NCBI GenBank assembly: GCA_045599345.1
Contig: JAZRVV010000008.1
Span: 1 to 51,012 of the forward strand
Direction of reading: 5' to 3'
Length of the DNA: 51,012 nucleotides
From: UBA1227 sp045599345
Lineage (GTDB): Bacteria; Bacillota; Clostridia; Oscillospirales; Acutalibacteraceae
This document shows positions 41,969-50,767 of this stretch, in pieces (within the stretch, counting starts at the first letter, position 1; the number at the start of each line of letters is the position of its first letter). The notes under the pieces were generated by a model. That model was given only the letters and a program-made list of their open reading frames with translations. It was not told where the DNA came from and searched no databases. A program made the position numbers and the translations under genes.

Positions 41969-43333
41969 ATGTTAGCAGCAAAGATATGTGCCATCGTAAT
42001 ATTTTTACTTATGTTTGGCGCAATTATAACTGAGGTTTTAGAACGTCATGTTACAACCTTGCTAGCTGGTCTTACAACAATGGTTGTTGTATTTGGCTTT
42101 TGCATGCGTTCGGCTGATGCTATTGTTAAAACTTTAAATGTTAAGTCCCTTGTAACCCTAGGGTTCTGGTACGGCGGAGGAGAGGAATCCTTCGGTATCA
42201 ACTGGGCTACAATTATTTTTATTGCAGGTATGACTGTAATGGTTGAGGGTATGGGTCATTCAGGCTTTTTTGAATGGCTTTGTCTCAAAATAGCAAAGCT
42301 TGTAAATTACAAGACAGTTGCACTCCTCGTTTGCTTTATGGCTATGTCTGCAGTCCTTGCAATGTTTATTGATAGTATCACAGTAATTATGTTCCTTGCT
42401 GCTGTTACTATAACACTCGCAAAGACATTGAGGTTTGATCCAGTACCAATCGTTCTCGCAGAAATTTTCTGTGCAAACCTTGGTGGTTCTGCTACTATGT
42501 GCGGCGACCCACCAAACATCATTATTGGTACGGCACTTGGATATTCATTCTTTGATTTCGTTTCAAATACTGGTGCAATCGCAGGTATTGCATTGGTAAT
42601 TGTAATGATTTACTTCTTCCTTGTTATGAGGAAACCACTCAAGCAATCAGAACTTGATAGACCTGCTGATATTGTTTATCCAAACCCATCTGATTGTATC
42701 AAGAATAAAAAGGGATTCATTGGTTCAGTAATTGTTTTCCTTACAATTGTAGCACTTCTTGTTACTCATTCAATTACTGAACTTTCAGTTGCAACCATAG
42801 GTGTGTTTGCAACTATAATAACAATAATCAATCTTGTTGTTTCATTTAGCTTTGACGACGTTAAGGTTGTCCTTAAAAAGGTTGATTACAAGACGCTTCT
42901 ATTTTTCGTAGGCCTCTTTGTTGTAGTAGCAGGCCTTGAAGAGACGGGCTGTCTTGCCTTGGTCGCAAACTTTATTGGTAAGGTTTCAGGCGGTAATATA
43001 CTTGTTATGATTGCCATTATTATCTGGCTTTCAGCAATACTATCTGCCTTTGTTGATAACATCCCATTTGCTGCAACTATGGTTCCTGTTATTCAGGCCA
43101 TGGCAGCGTCCACTGGTGTTCCACTTGAGACACTTGCGTGGACACTTGCACTTGGCACCGACATCGGTGGCAGTGCAACACCAATTGGTGCATCAGCAAA
43201 CGTTGTTGGCACATCCCTTATTGCCAAGGCTGGTCACCCAGTAGGCTGGGGTAAGTATTGCAAGTACAACGCACCTGCAACCATAATAGTAATAACTATT
43301 TGCATGCTTTCACTTTTTGTAAAGTACGCTTAA
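41969..43333 (+). CDS. ArsB/NhaD-type permease (ion transporter superfamily)
   Basis: A 454-residue membrane protein with about 10-12 hydrophobic segments in two halves. The repeated superfamily signatures are CANLGGSATMCGDPPNIIIG in the first half and IGGSATPIGASANVVG in the second, as in ArsB, NhaD and the P protein. The superfamily moves anions or exchanges Na+ for H+; a specific substrate cannot be told. The ATG at 41969 is preferred to an in-frame TTG at 41963 because AGAAGG (41955-41960) then has a spacing of 8. No arsenic gene is adjacent, so arsenite export is not favoured. Confidence 0.85.
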   Translation: MLAAKICAIVIFLLMFGAIITEVLERHVTTLLAGLTTMVVVFGFCMRSADAIVKTLNVKSLVTLGFWYGGGEESFGINWATIIFIAGMTVMVEGMGHSGFFEWLCLKIAKLVNYKTVALLVCFMAMSAVLAMFIDSITVIMFLAAVTITLAKTLRFDPVPIVLAEIFCANLGGSATMCGDPPNIIIGTALGYSFFDFVSNTGAIAGIALVIVMIYFFLVMRKPLKQSELDRPADIVYPNPSDCIKNKKGFIGSVIVFLTIVALLVTHSITELSVATIGVFATIITIINLVVSFSFDDVKVVLKKVDYKTLLFFVGLFVVVAGLEETGCLALVANFIGKVSGGNILVMIAIIIWLSAILSAFVDNIPFAATMVPVIQAMAASTGVPLETLAWTLALGTDIGGSATPIGASANVVGTSLIAKAGHPVGWGKYCKYNAPATIIVITICMLSLFVKYA

Positions 43334-43355
43334 TCTAGGAAAGGAGTTTCATACA

Positions 43356-43976
43356 ATGCAAGATAAACAGATTATTATCACTATTGGTCGTGAATATGGT
43401 AGTTTAGGTCATTTAATCGCTGAAAAGGTTGGCGAGGAGTTAGGACTTCCTGTTCTTGATAGAGACTTCTTCCGCCAAATGTCAATAAACCACGGAGTTG
43501 ATCCAAAGTTTGTTCGTGAGCACGATGAGAAAAAACGTAATCTATTTACTACTAGACAACGTAGAGGTTATTCAAACTCTATGGAGGACATCGTAGCTGA
43601 GATGGTTTTTGACTATCAGCGAGAGCTTGCCGAGACAGGCGAGTCACTTATTATTGTAGGACGTTGCGCAGAATGGGTTCTTCGCGATTTCCCAAATTTA
43701 ATTCGTATATTTATAACAGCTGATGAAGAGACAAAAATTCAGCGTATCGCTGAAATGGAAAATGTCGATTTAGAAGAGGCTGCTAAAATAGTTAAAAAGC
43801 AAGATAAGAAACGTGGTGCTTATCATGAGTATTACACGGGTCTTAAATGGGGCGTTGCAAACGAGTACGATCTCTGTGTCAATTCATCAGAGATTGGCGT
43901 TGATGGCGCTACAAAAGTAATTCTTCAATACGTTGAAGACTGGAAGGAAGTACATTGTACAGAGGAATGTGAATAA
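43356..43976 (+). CDS. Cytidylate-kinase-like protein
   Basis: A 206-residue P-loop protein of the cytidylate-kinase-like family common in Clostridia. It starts IIITIGREYGSLGHLIAEKV, where the P-loop is the degenerate GREYGS (11-16) in place of GxxGxGK, and continues LIIVGRCAEWVLRDFPNL and AYHEYYTGLKWGVANEYDLC. True CMP kinase (Cmk) is of similar size but has a canonical P-loop. The substrate is unknown. A GGAAAGGAG site precedes the ATG. It lies 22 bases after the permease gene and 19 before potA. Confidence 0.83.
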   Translation: MQDKQIIITIGREYGSLGHLIAEKVGEELGLPVLDRDFFRQMSINHGVDPKFVREHDEKKRNLFTTRQRRGYSNSMEDIVAEMVFDYQRELAETGESLIIVGRCAEWVLRDFPNLIRIFITADEETKIQRIAEMENVDLEEAAKIVKKQDKKRGAYHEYYTGLKWGVANEYDLCVNSSEIGVDGATKVILQYVEDWKEVHCTEECE

Positions 43977-43995
43977 CCCGAGAGGAAGTGCATAG

Positions 43996-45141
43996 TTGGA
44001 AAAGAACGTTATTATTGAGCTTAAAAACATATCGGTAGCCTTTGACGGTGAGCCGGTTCTAAAGGAATTAAATCTAAAAATTCGAGATGGGGAGTTTGTC
44101 ACGTTGCTAGGTCCGTCAGGATGTGGTAAGACAACTACCCTTAGAATTATTGCAGGTTTCCAAGAGCCAGACGCCGGAGAGGTTATCTTTGAAGATAAAT
44201 GTATCAATGGTGTTCCCGCTCACGAGAGACAGGTGAACACCATTTTTCAACGTTATGCGTTGTTCCCACACCTTAATGTGTATGACAACGTAGCGTTCGG
44301 CTTGCGCCTTCGCAAGATGCCAGAACGCGATATCAAGCAAAAGGTAGAGGAGATGCTCGAACTCGTCGATTTAAAAGGCTTTAATCGACGTTCTATCGAC
44401 TCGCTCTCTGGCGGTCAGCAACAGCGTATCGCAATCGCTCGTGCGCTTGCGGTTGACCCACGCGTGTTGCTCCTTGACGAGCCTCTTGGCGCTCTTGACC
44501 TTAAACTCCGCAAGGACATGCAGGTTGAACTTAAAAAGATTCAAAAGCGTCTTGGTATCACATTTATCTATGTAACTCATGACCAGGAAGAAGCCCTTTC
44601 TATGTCTGATACTATCGTTGTAATGGACAAGGGTGAAATCCAGCATATAGGTTCTCCAACTGACATATATAACGAGCCAGCAAATGCATTTGTTGCTGAC
44701 TTTATCGGCGAGTCTAACATCCTTGATGGTGTTATGAAAAAGGACTTCGCTATTGAGTTTTCAGGTCACGTATTTAAGTGCGTTGACAAGGGCTTCTCAG
44801 AGGATGAGCTTGTTGACGTTGTTATAAGGCCAGAGGACGTTGATATCACAACTCCTGAAAAGGGTATGATTTCTGGTACAGTTACAAACGTCACATTTAA
44901 GGGCGTTCACTATGAAATCATTGTTGATGTAGGTGGCTTTAAGTGGATGATTCAGACGACCGACTTTGCAAATGTTGGGGACAAGATAGGTCTTATCATC
45001 AAGCCAGATGAGATTCACGTAATGAAGAAGTCCAAATATTCAGGACGATTTGGTGACTATTCAAGTTTCTCAGACGAGATGGATCACATCAGTGACGTAG
45101 ACGAGATTCTTGTAACAGCAGAGGAAACAGAGGATGAATAA
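43996..45141 (+). CDS. potA: Spermidine/putrescine ABC transporter ATPase
   Basis: PotA (381 aa) powers polyamine import. Walker A GPSGCGKT (39-46), Q-loop, signature LSGGQQQRIAIARAL and Walker B LLLDEPLGALD are intact. The C-terminal TOBE-type regulatory part (from about 240) holds DVVIRPEDVDITTPEKG. The start is a TTG at 43996, supported by GAGGAAG (43982-43988) at a spacing of 7. It overlaps potB by 8 bases. Assignment as polyamine type comes from the downstream binding domain. Confidence 0.94.
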   Translation: MEKNVIIELKNISVAFDGEPVLKELNLKIRDGEFVTLLGPSGCGKTTTLRIIAGFQEPDAGEVIFEDKCINGVPAHERQVNTIFQRYALFPHLNVYDNVAFGLRLRKMPERDIKQKVEEMLELVDLKGFNRRSIDSLSGGQQQRIAIARALAVDPRVLLLDEPLGALDLKLRKDMQVELKKIQKRLGITFIYVTHDQEEALSMSDTIVVMDKGEIQHIGSPTDIYNEPANAFVADFIGESNILDGVMKKDFAIEFSGHVFKCVDKGFSEDELVDVVIRPEDVDITTPEKGMISGTVTNVTFKGVHYEIIVDVGGFKWMIQTTDFANVGDKIGLIIKPDEIHVMKKSKYSGRFGDYSSFSDEMDHISDVDEILVTAEETEDE

Positions 45142-45952
45142 CAAAACGTATAACGGCATATCAGCGCCTTATGCGCTTTGGTGCTTGGTATTCATCTTGG
45201 CACCTCTTTGCATAGTTGCTTTTTATGCTTTGACCGATGCAAACGGTAATTTTACCTTTGCCAACATTTCTGGGCTATCAATTTACACAGATACTATCGC
45301 TCGTTCCATCTACTTTGGAATTATTGCGACGATTATCTGTCTTATAATTGCATACCCGCTCGCATATTTTATCTCCAAGACAAAGGCATCCAGCCAGAGG
45401 ATACTCATAATGCTTGTTATGGTACCTATGTGGATGAACTTCTTGCTTCGTACTTATGCGATTATGGTGCTCTTTGAGGACTCTGGTATTATCAATACCA
45501 TTTTGACCTCAATAGGGCTTTCACCAATCCATATGATTAACACGAGTGGTGCCGTAATTTTTGGTATGGTATATGACTACTTACCATTTATGGTTATTCC
45601 GCTCTATACAGCAATGACCAAGCTTGATTACAAATTGATTGAGGCTGCACGCGACCTTGGAGCTACAGGCTTCCAGACACTGAGGGACGTTATGATTCCA
45701 CTCACACGTTCTGGCATCGTATCAGGTGTTACTATGGTATTTGTACCATCAGTATCAACCTTCTATATCAGCCAGAAACTCGGTGGTGGTAAGTACACAC
45801 TCATCGGTGACGTTATTGAAATGCAGTTCCAGACAGCATATAACTACAACCTTGGTGCGGCAATATCGCTTCTTTTGATGGTCTTCATCCTTATCTGCCT
45901 TGCAGTAATGAACAAGTTTGGAGACACAGATGAGGGAGGTGTAGTAGCATGA
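45134..45952 (+). CDS. potB: Spermidine/putrescine ABC transporter permease PotB
   Basis: PotB (272 aa), a six-helix permease. It has PYALWCLVFILAPLCIVAFY at the start and the EAA loop LIEAARDLGATGFQTLRDVM, followed by IPLTRSGIVSG. It overlaps potA by 8 bases and potC by 4 (ATGA), so the subunits are made in step. Confidence 0.94.
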   Translation: MNNKTYNGISAPYALWCLVFILAPLCIVAFYALTDANGNFTFANISGLSIYTDTIARSIYFGIIATIICLIIAYPLAYFISKTKASSQRILIMLVMVPMWMNFLLRTYAIMVLFEDSGIINTILTSIGLSPIHMINTSGAVIFGMVYDYLPFMVIPLYTAMTKLDYKLIEAARDLGATGFQTLRDVMIPLTRSGIVSGVTMVFVPSVSTFYISQKLGGGKYTLIGDVIEMQFQTAYNYNLGAAISLLLMVFILICLAVMNKFGDTDEGGVVA

Positions 45953-48003
45953 GAAAGCTTAAAACACTTCCTAGAATCTATATGATTCTCATCTTTATCT
46001 TGCTATACATTCCTATTGCTGTTTTGGTGTTCTACTCATTTAATGCATCAAACAGTACTAGTGTATTCACAGGCTTTTCTTTCCACTGGTACAAGGAACT
46101 GTTTCATGATGCTGCGACAATAACAGCACTCAAGAATACTTTGGTGCTTGCTATTATCTCATCAATCATTTCAACAATACTTGGTACCATTGCATCCACC
46201 GGTCTTTATTACTCCAAGACACGCTGGTACAAGAGGTCTGTAATGACAGTTACTAACATCCCAATGATGAATCCTGATATCGTAACAGGTATTTCTATGA
46301 TGCTTCTTTTCGTATTCATCGGAACTATCCTTAAGATATCTGGTGTGTTGGGATTTGCAACTATGCTTCTTGCACATATTACCTTTGAGTTGCCTTATGT
46401 CATTCTCAATATCTTGCCAAGATTTAGGTCTATGGACAGGTATTTGACAGAGGCCGCTTGTGATCTTGGCTGTACGCCTGTACAGGCCTTTTTCAAGGTA
46501 ACACTCCCATATATCAAGTCCGAGATACTCGCAGCCTTTATCATGGCGTTTACGCTCTCTCTTGATGACTTTGTAATTTCCTATTTTGTAAGTGGTCCTG
46601 AGTTCCAGACACTTCCAATTAGAATTTACTCAATGACCAAAAAGCGCGTTACTCCTGATATGTATGCTCTTTCAGCAATCATCTTTGTTACAGTGCTTGT
46701 ACTTCTCATACTTACAAATGTTGCACAGGACAGCGACCGCCGTGAAAAGCGCAAGGCTCTTAAAAACGCTGGCAATACTTTGCCAAAGGTTGTAGTATCA
46801 ATCGCTGTTGTTGCGATTATGATTTCTGCATTTGCTTTGCCTGCATCGGCTTTAAGTCTTGATGACTATAAAATCGACAAAAACTATTACGCAAACAATC
46901 CATACAGGGGCACAACTCTCAATGTATATAACTGGGGTGAGTACATCTCTGATGGTGCAGAGGACACACTCGATGTTAATGCATACTTTGAGGAACTCAC
47001 AGGTATCAAAGTAAACTATACTAACTTTGATAGCAATGAGGATATGTATGCCAAAATCAAGTCCGGTGGTGCAAACTACGACGTTATCATCCCTTCTGAC
47101 TATATGATTGAGCGTATGATAGAGGAGGGCCTCCTCTTAAAGCTTGATATGAAAAACATACCAAACTTTAAGTACGTCGATGAGAAATACAAGGGCCTCT
47201 ATTTTGACGTTTCTAACGAGTACACAGTTGCCTATAACGTAGGTTACGTTGGCCTCGTTTATAACACTAAAATGGTCAAGGAAAAGCCTGATAGTTGGAG
47301 TGTCCTTTGGGATGAGAGATATCAGGGTCAAATCCTCATGTTTAACAACCCACGTGACGGCTTTGCTATTGCTCAGTCGCTTCTTGGACAGGACTATAAC
47401 TCAACCAATCAATCTGACTGGGCGATGGCCTATGACAAGCTCCTTGAGCAAAAGTCAGTTGTTCGCTCATACGTAATGGACGAAGTGTTCAATATTATGG
47501 AGAGCGGAGATGCTGCGGTTGCGCCATATTACATTGGTGACATTGTTACAATGATGGACAACAATGAGGACCTTGACGTTGCCTATCCAAAGGAGGGCGC
47601 CAACGTCTTTGTTGACTCAATGTGTATTCCAATCACTGCGCAAAACAAGGGCGCAGCGGAGCTCTACATCAACTTTATGGAGGAGCCAGAGGTGGCACTC
47701 GCAAATGCAGAATACATCTGCTATGCAACTCCTAATGTGATCGTAAGTAAGCTTGATGAATACAGCCTTCAGGGAGATGAGATAATCTATCCTGATGATT
47801 CACTTATCGAAAACTATCAATACTTCCATAACATGCCAAATGATATTCAGGTTCTTATGACAAACTACTGGTCCGACCTTAAGGTAGATGGTAATTCTAA
47901 CATCTCAACATATATCGGACTTGGCGTATTTGTGGTTGCTTTTGCCAGCTACGGTGTCTATAGATTGATAAAAAAGAGACACCGTGAGCAGTATTATGAT
48001 TAA
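45949..48003 (+). CDS. potCD: PotC-PotD fusion: polyamine permease plus binding protein
   Basis: A 684-residue fusion. Residues 1-260 are a PotC permease with the EAA loop YLTEAACDLGCTPVQAFFKV. After a basic linker and a hydrophobic stretch (about 279-298, ending in a signal-like ALPASA) comes a PotD-type binding domain from about 315 (LNVYNWGEYISDG, VNYTNFDSNEDMYAKI, YDVIIPSDYMIERM). A final helix (about 653-671) and basic tail anchor the far end. Most bacteria encode a separate lipoprotein PotD; fusing it guarantees one receptor per permease. No frameshift separates the two parts. Confidence 0.93.
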   Translation: MRKLKTLPRIYMILIFILLYIPIAVLVFYSFNASNSTSVFTGFSFHWYKELFHDAATITALKNTLVLAIISSIISTILGTIASTGLYYSKTRWYKRSVMTVTNIPMMNPDIVTGISMMLLFVFIGTILKISGVLGFATMLLAHITFELPYVILNILPRFRSMDRYLTEAACDLGCTPVQAFFKVTLPYIKSEILAAFIMAFTLSLDDFVISYFVSGPEFQTLPIRIYSMTKKRVTPDMYALSAIIFVTVLVLLILTNVAQDSDRREKRKALKNAGNTLPKVVVSIAVVAIMISAFALPASALSLDDYKIDKNYYANNPYRGTTLNVYNWGEYISDGAEDTLDVNAYFEELTGIKVNYTNFDSNEDMYAKIKSGGANYDVIIPSDYMIERMIEEGLLLKLDMKNIPNFKYVDEKYKGLYFDVSNEYTVAYNVGYVGLVYNTKMVKEKPDSWSVLWDERYQGQILMFNNPRDGFAIAQSLLGQDYNSTNQSDWAMAYDKLLEQKSVVRSYVMDEVFNIMESGDAAVAPYYIGDIVTMMDNNEDLDVAYPKEGANVFVDSMCIPITAQNKGAAELYINFMEEPEVALANAEYICYATPNVIVSKLDEYSLQGDEIIYPDDSLIENYQYFHNMPNDIQVLMTNYWSDLKVDGNSNISTYIGLGVFVVAFASYGVYRLIKKRHREQYYD

Positions 48004-48029
48004 TTTTATAATTAAAAGGCAAAAAGTTG

Positions 48030-48058
48030 TTGACAAGGCAAAATGCCTTTGCTATAAT
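48030..48058 (+). promoter_or_regulatory. Consensus promoter of tRNA-Leu
   Basis: TTGACA (48030-48035), exactly 17 bases, TATAAT (48053-48058): full match at both hexamers. The spacer contains AAGGCA-AAA-TGCCTT, a small inverted repeat. Confidence 0.92.
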
Positions 48059-48097
48059 ACGTAATGTTGCGTGAGGGGAATACCCCATGCGTGGCAT

Positions 48098-48182
48098 GCG
48101 AGAGTGGCGGAATCGGCAGACGCGCACGTTTGAGGGGCGTGTGGGGCGACTCGTACGGGTTCAAGTCCCGTCTCTCGCACCA
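48098..48182 (+). tRNA. tRNA-Leu (anticodon GAG)
   Basis: An 85-base class II tRNA. The acceptor stem GCGAGAG (48098-48104) pairs with CTCTCGC (48172-48178). The anticodon loop TTGAGGG, closed by CACGT/GCGTG, gives anticodon GAG, reading CUC/CUU leucine codons. A short variable arm and the T-arm ACGGG-TTCAAGT-CCCGT follow. The 3' CCA is encoded (48180-48182). Confidence 0.96.
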
Positions 48183-48184
48183 GA

Positions 48185-48218
48185 AAGACCAAGTCGTATG
48201 ACTTGGTCTTTTTTTTAT
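48185..48218 (+). terminator. Terminator of tRNA-Leu
   Basis: AAGACCAAGTC (48185-48195) pairs with GACTTGGTCTT (48200-48210) around GTAT, with eight or more T residues after it, three bases from the tRNA end. Confidence 0.95.
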
Positions 48219-48276
48219 TTTAAAAAGGTTGTATAATAAATTGGAATGACACTAGCGCAAAGGAAATAAAAGCACT

Positions 48277-50757
48277 ATGAAACAGTACATTAGGCAAAAT
48301 TTTGATAAGGAGATTTCAGAGCGCGAAATAGCGCACAAGGAAATCGCGTACAGGCTTGCCTGTGAGGGCATCGTTCTTTTGGAAAACAACGATGCGTTAC
48401 CAGTCGAGGTTGGTCCAATCGCGCTCTTTGGCGCCGGCGCACGCCACACGATCAAGGGTGGCACTGGTTCTGGCGACGTAAATGAGCGCCACTCCGTAAG
48501 TATTTACGAGGGACTCGTTAATGCCGGCTTTGAAATCACGTCAAATGATTGGCTGGATAAGTATGATGCGCTCCGTGAGGATGTAATAAAGTCTCAATCT
48601 AGCAATTTGATGAATGCCGTTAAAAAAGCAAATTTTGCAGACATCATGGCACTGTTCATGGGCTCAGCTAGTTATCCTACTTTGAAAGTAATTAAGGCTG
48701 ATATAACCAAGGCTCAAGCAAAGACTGCTATTTATGTTGTGTCACGTCAGGCCGGCGAAGGCGCTGATAGACACATTGAAAATGGTGACAATGATTTAAG
48801 TGACGTTGAAATAGAGTCCTTGCAGCGCCTTGTTGAGGCTTATGACAAGGTTATCCTTGTTATCAACATCGGATGTAGCCTCAACATGGACTTTCTATCG
48901 AAAGTTCCCGGCCTTGGTGCAGTTATCTACATGTGCCAGCAGGGTACAGAGGGCGGACATGCCTTTGCTGATATCATCAGCGGCAAGGTCAACCCATCTG
49001 GTAAGCTCACTGACACATGGGCCAAGAGATATGAGGATATACCATACGCCAATGAGTATTCATACTTAAACGGTGACTTAAAAGAGGAGTACTACAAGGA
49101 GGGTATCCTTGTAGGCTACCGCTATTTTGACACATATAGCGTTGAGCCAATGTATCCATTCGGATATGGTTTGTCCTATACAGATTTTGAAATTAAAACA
49201 AGTGGTGCAAATATCAACAAGACAACTGTAACACTCTTTGTCGATATCAAAAACAAGGGCAAGGTACCTGGCAAAGAAGTAATTCAGGTTTACCTCTCAG
49301 CACCATCTGGTCGACTCAAGAAGGAAGCAAAGTCATTAGTTGCATTTAAGAAAACTGGTGTGATTGCGCCAGGTGAGATTGAGCATTTTGAAATACTCTT
49401 TGACCTGCGCGACTGCGCAAGTTACGAGGAGCTTGGTGCACGCTACATCCTTGATAAGGGAGACTATATTGTCAAAGTTGGTAATTCTTCTCGTAACACC
49501 AAAAATGTTGCAGTGCTGAATCTTGATAAACTTGTTGTAGTAGAGCAGGTAAGAAATATCTGTCCAACAATAAATGAGTTTGAGGAACTTGATATTCTTG
49601 AAAGACCAGTGGAGGAAATAGACAATCTTCCAATGATTCCTATTAGTTCAGCTGACTTTAAAACTGAATATCATGATTATTCGGCTCCAAAGCCATACCA
49701 CAGCGCACAGGTTGATGCAATAGTGGACGAGATGTCACTTCTTGAAAAGGCAACTGTCTGTGTCGGCGCTGGCATGTTAAATGGTCGTCGCACAATCAAG
49801 ATAGAGGGCGCTGTTGGTCATTCGACATCACGCTTTATGGGCAAGTTTGGTCTTCCAAATGTCGAGTTTGCTGATGGCCCTGCAGGTATCAGGCTTACGA
49901 GGTACACTGGCGTTTACAAGAACGGCAAAACCAAGATGATTGATTCGCCGCTTGCTGGCCTTGAACTATTACCACAGAGCTTAAAACAATTTGTTTTTGC
50001 AAATCCAAGCGAATGTAAAACCGCTGTTCAATATACAACAGCATTCCCAGTAGAGGTAGCTCTTGCCCAGACTTGGAATATGGAACTCCTTTATGAGATG
50101 GGTACAGCAATAGCTCGTGAGATGCAGGAGTTTGGCATTACGTACTGGCTTGCGCCAGCACTCAATATCCATCGTAATCCGCTCTGTGGCCGAAATTTCG
50201 AGTATTATTCAGAGGACCCATTGCTGACTGGTAAATGCGCTGCGGCCGTAATTTCGGGCGTACAGAGCGTGCCAGGCCTCTATGTTGCAGCAAAGCATTA
50301 CTGCTGCAACAATCAAGAGGACAATCGTATGGCAGTAAATAGTAATGTTTCTGAACGTGCTCTTCGTGAAATTTACTTAAAGGGCTTTGGCCTTGCGGTC
50401 AAAATAGGTAAAGCAACTGGTATTATGACCAGTTACAACAAGGTCAATGGTGTTAACCCACCAAACTCATACGACCTTTGCACTGCCGTGCTCCGCAACG
50501 AGTGGGGATTTGACGGCATCGTCATGTCTGACTGGTTTGGCTCAACCTTTAGTGGTTCGCCAATCCTTGCTATGAAAGCAGGCAACGACCTCTCGATGCC
50601 TGGCCTCCCAACTCAGAACTTGCAAATTGTACTTGGTACACTACTTTCGTTTGTCCACGAAACCGATGTCGACCGTTGTTGTCGCAACATCGTACGTCAG
50701 GTAATCGAAAGTGATGCATATAAACAGTTAAAATCCGGTGAATTTACAGTAAAGTAG
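48277..50757 (+). CDS. GH3 beta-glucosidase with reversed domain order
   Basis: An 826-residue glycoside hydrolase family 3 enzyme without signal peptide. The usual C-terminal alpha/beta domain comes first (about 20-300: EGIVLLENNDALPVEVGPIA, GGTGSGDVN, SGKLTDTWAKRYEDIP), then a fibronectin III-like domain (about 310-430). The catalytic barrel that normally leads is at about 475-826, with ADGPAGIRLTR, YVAAKHYCCNNQE, IMTSYNKVNGV and the nucleophile Asp752 in GIVMSDW. This swap is known from Butyrivibrio and Ruminococcus beta-glucosidases. It probably splits short gluco- or xylo-oligosaccharides in the cytosol; specificity is not readable. Confidence 0.92.
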   Translation: MKQYIRQNFDKEISEREIAHKEIAYRLACEGIVLLENNDALPVEVGPIALFGAGARHTIKGGTGSGDVNERHSVSIYEGLVNAGFEITSNDWLDKYDALREDVIKSQSSNLMNAVKKANFADIMALFMGSASYPTLKVIKADITKAQAKTAIYVVSRQAGEGADRHIENGDNDLSDVEIESLQRLVEAYDKVILVINIGCSLNMDFLSKVPGLGAVIYMCQQGTEGGHAFADIISGKVNPSGKLTDTWAKRYEDIPYANEYSYLNGDLKEEYYKEGILVGYRYFDTYSVEPMYPFGYGLSYTDFEIKTSGANINKTTVTLFVDIKNKGKVPGKEVIQVYLSAPSGRLKKEAKSLVAFKKTGVIAPGEIEHFEILFDLRDCASYEELGARYILDKGDYIVKVGNSSRNTKNVAVLNLDKLVVVEQVRNICPTINEFEELDILERPVEEIDNLPMIPISSADFKTEYHDYSAPKPYHSAQVDAIVDEMSLLEKATVCVGAGMLNGRRTIKIEGAVGHSTSRFMGKFGLPNVEFADGPAGIRLTRYTGVYKNGKTKMIDSPLAGLELLPQSLKQFVFANPSECKTAVQYTTAFPVEVALAQTWNMELLYEMGTAIAREMQEFGITYWLAPALNIHRNPLCGRNFEYYSEDPLLTGKCAAAVISGVQSVPGLYVAAKHYCCNNQEDNRMAVNSNVSERALREIYLKGFGLAVKIGKATGIMTSYNKVNGVNPPNSYDLCTAVLRNEWGFDGIVMSDWFGSTFSGSPILAMKAGNDLSMPGLPTQNLQIVLGTLLSFVHETDVDRCCRNIVRQVIESDAYKQLKSGEFTVK

Positions 50758-50767
50758 AGGTAGTTTT

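Noticed and set aside
41969..43333. Arsenite efflux ArsB with the ArsR-type regulator of the window
   Set aside because: The regulator is 20 kb away, lacks the arsenic motif and precedes a flavoprotein; the permease superfamily is broad.
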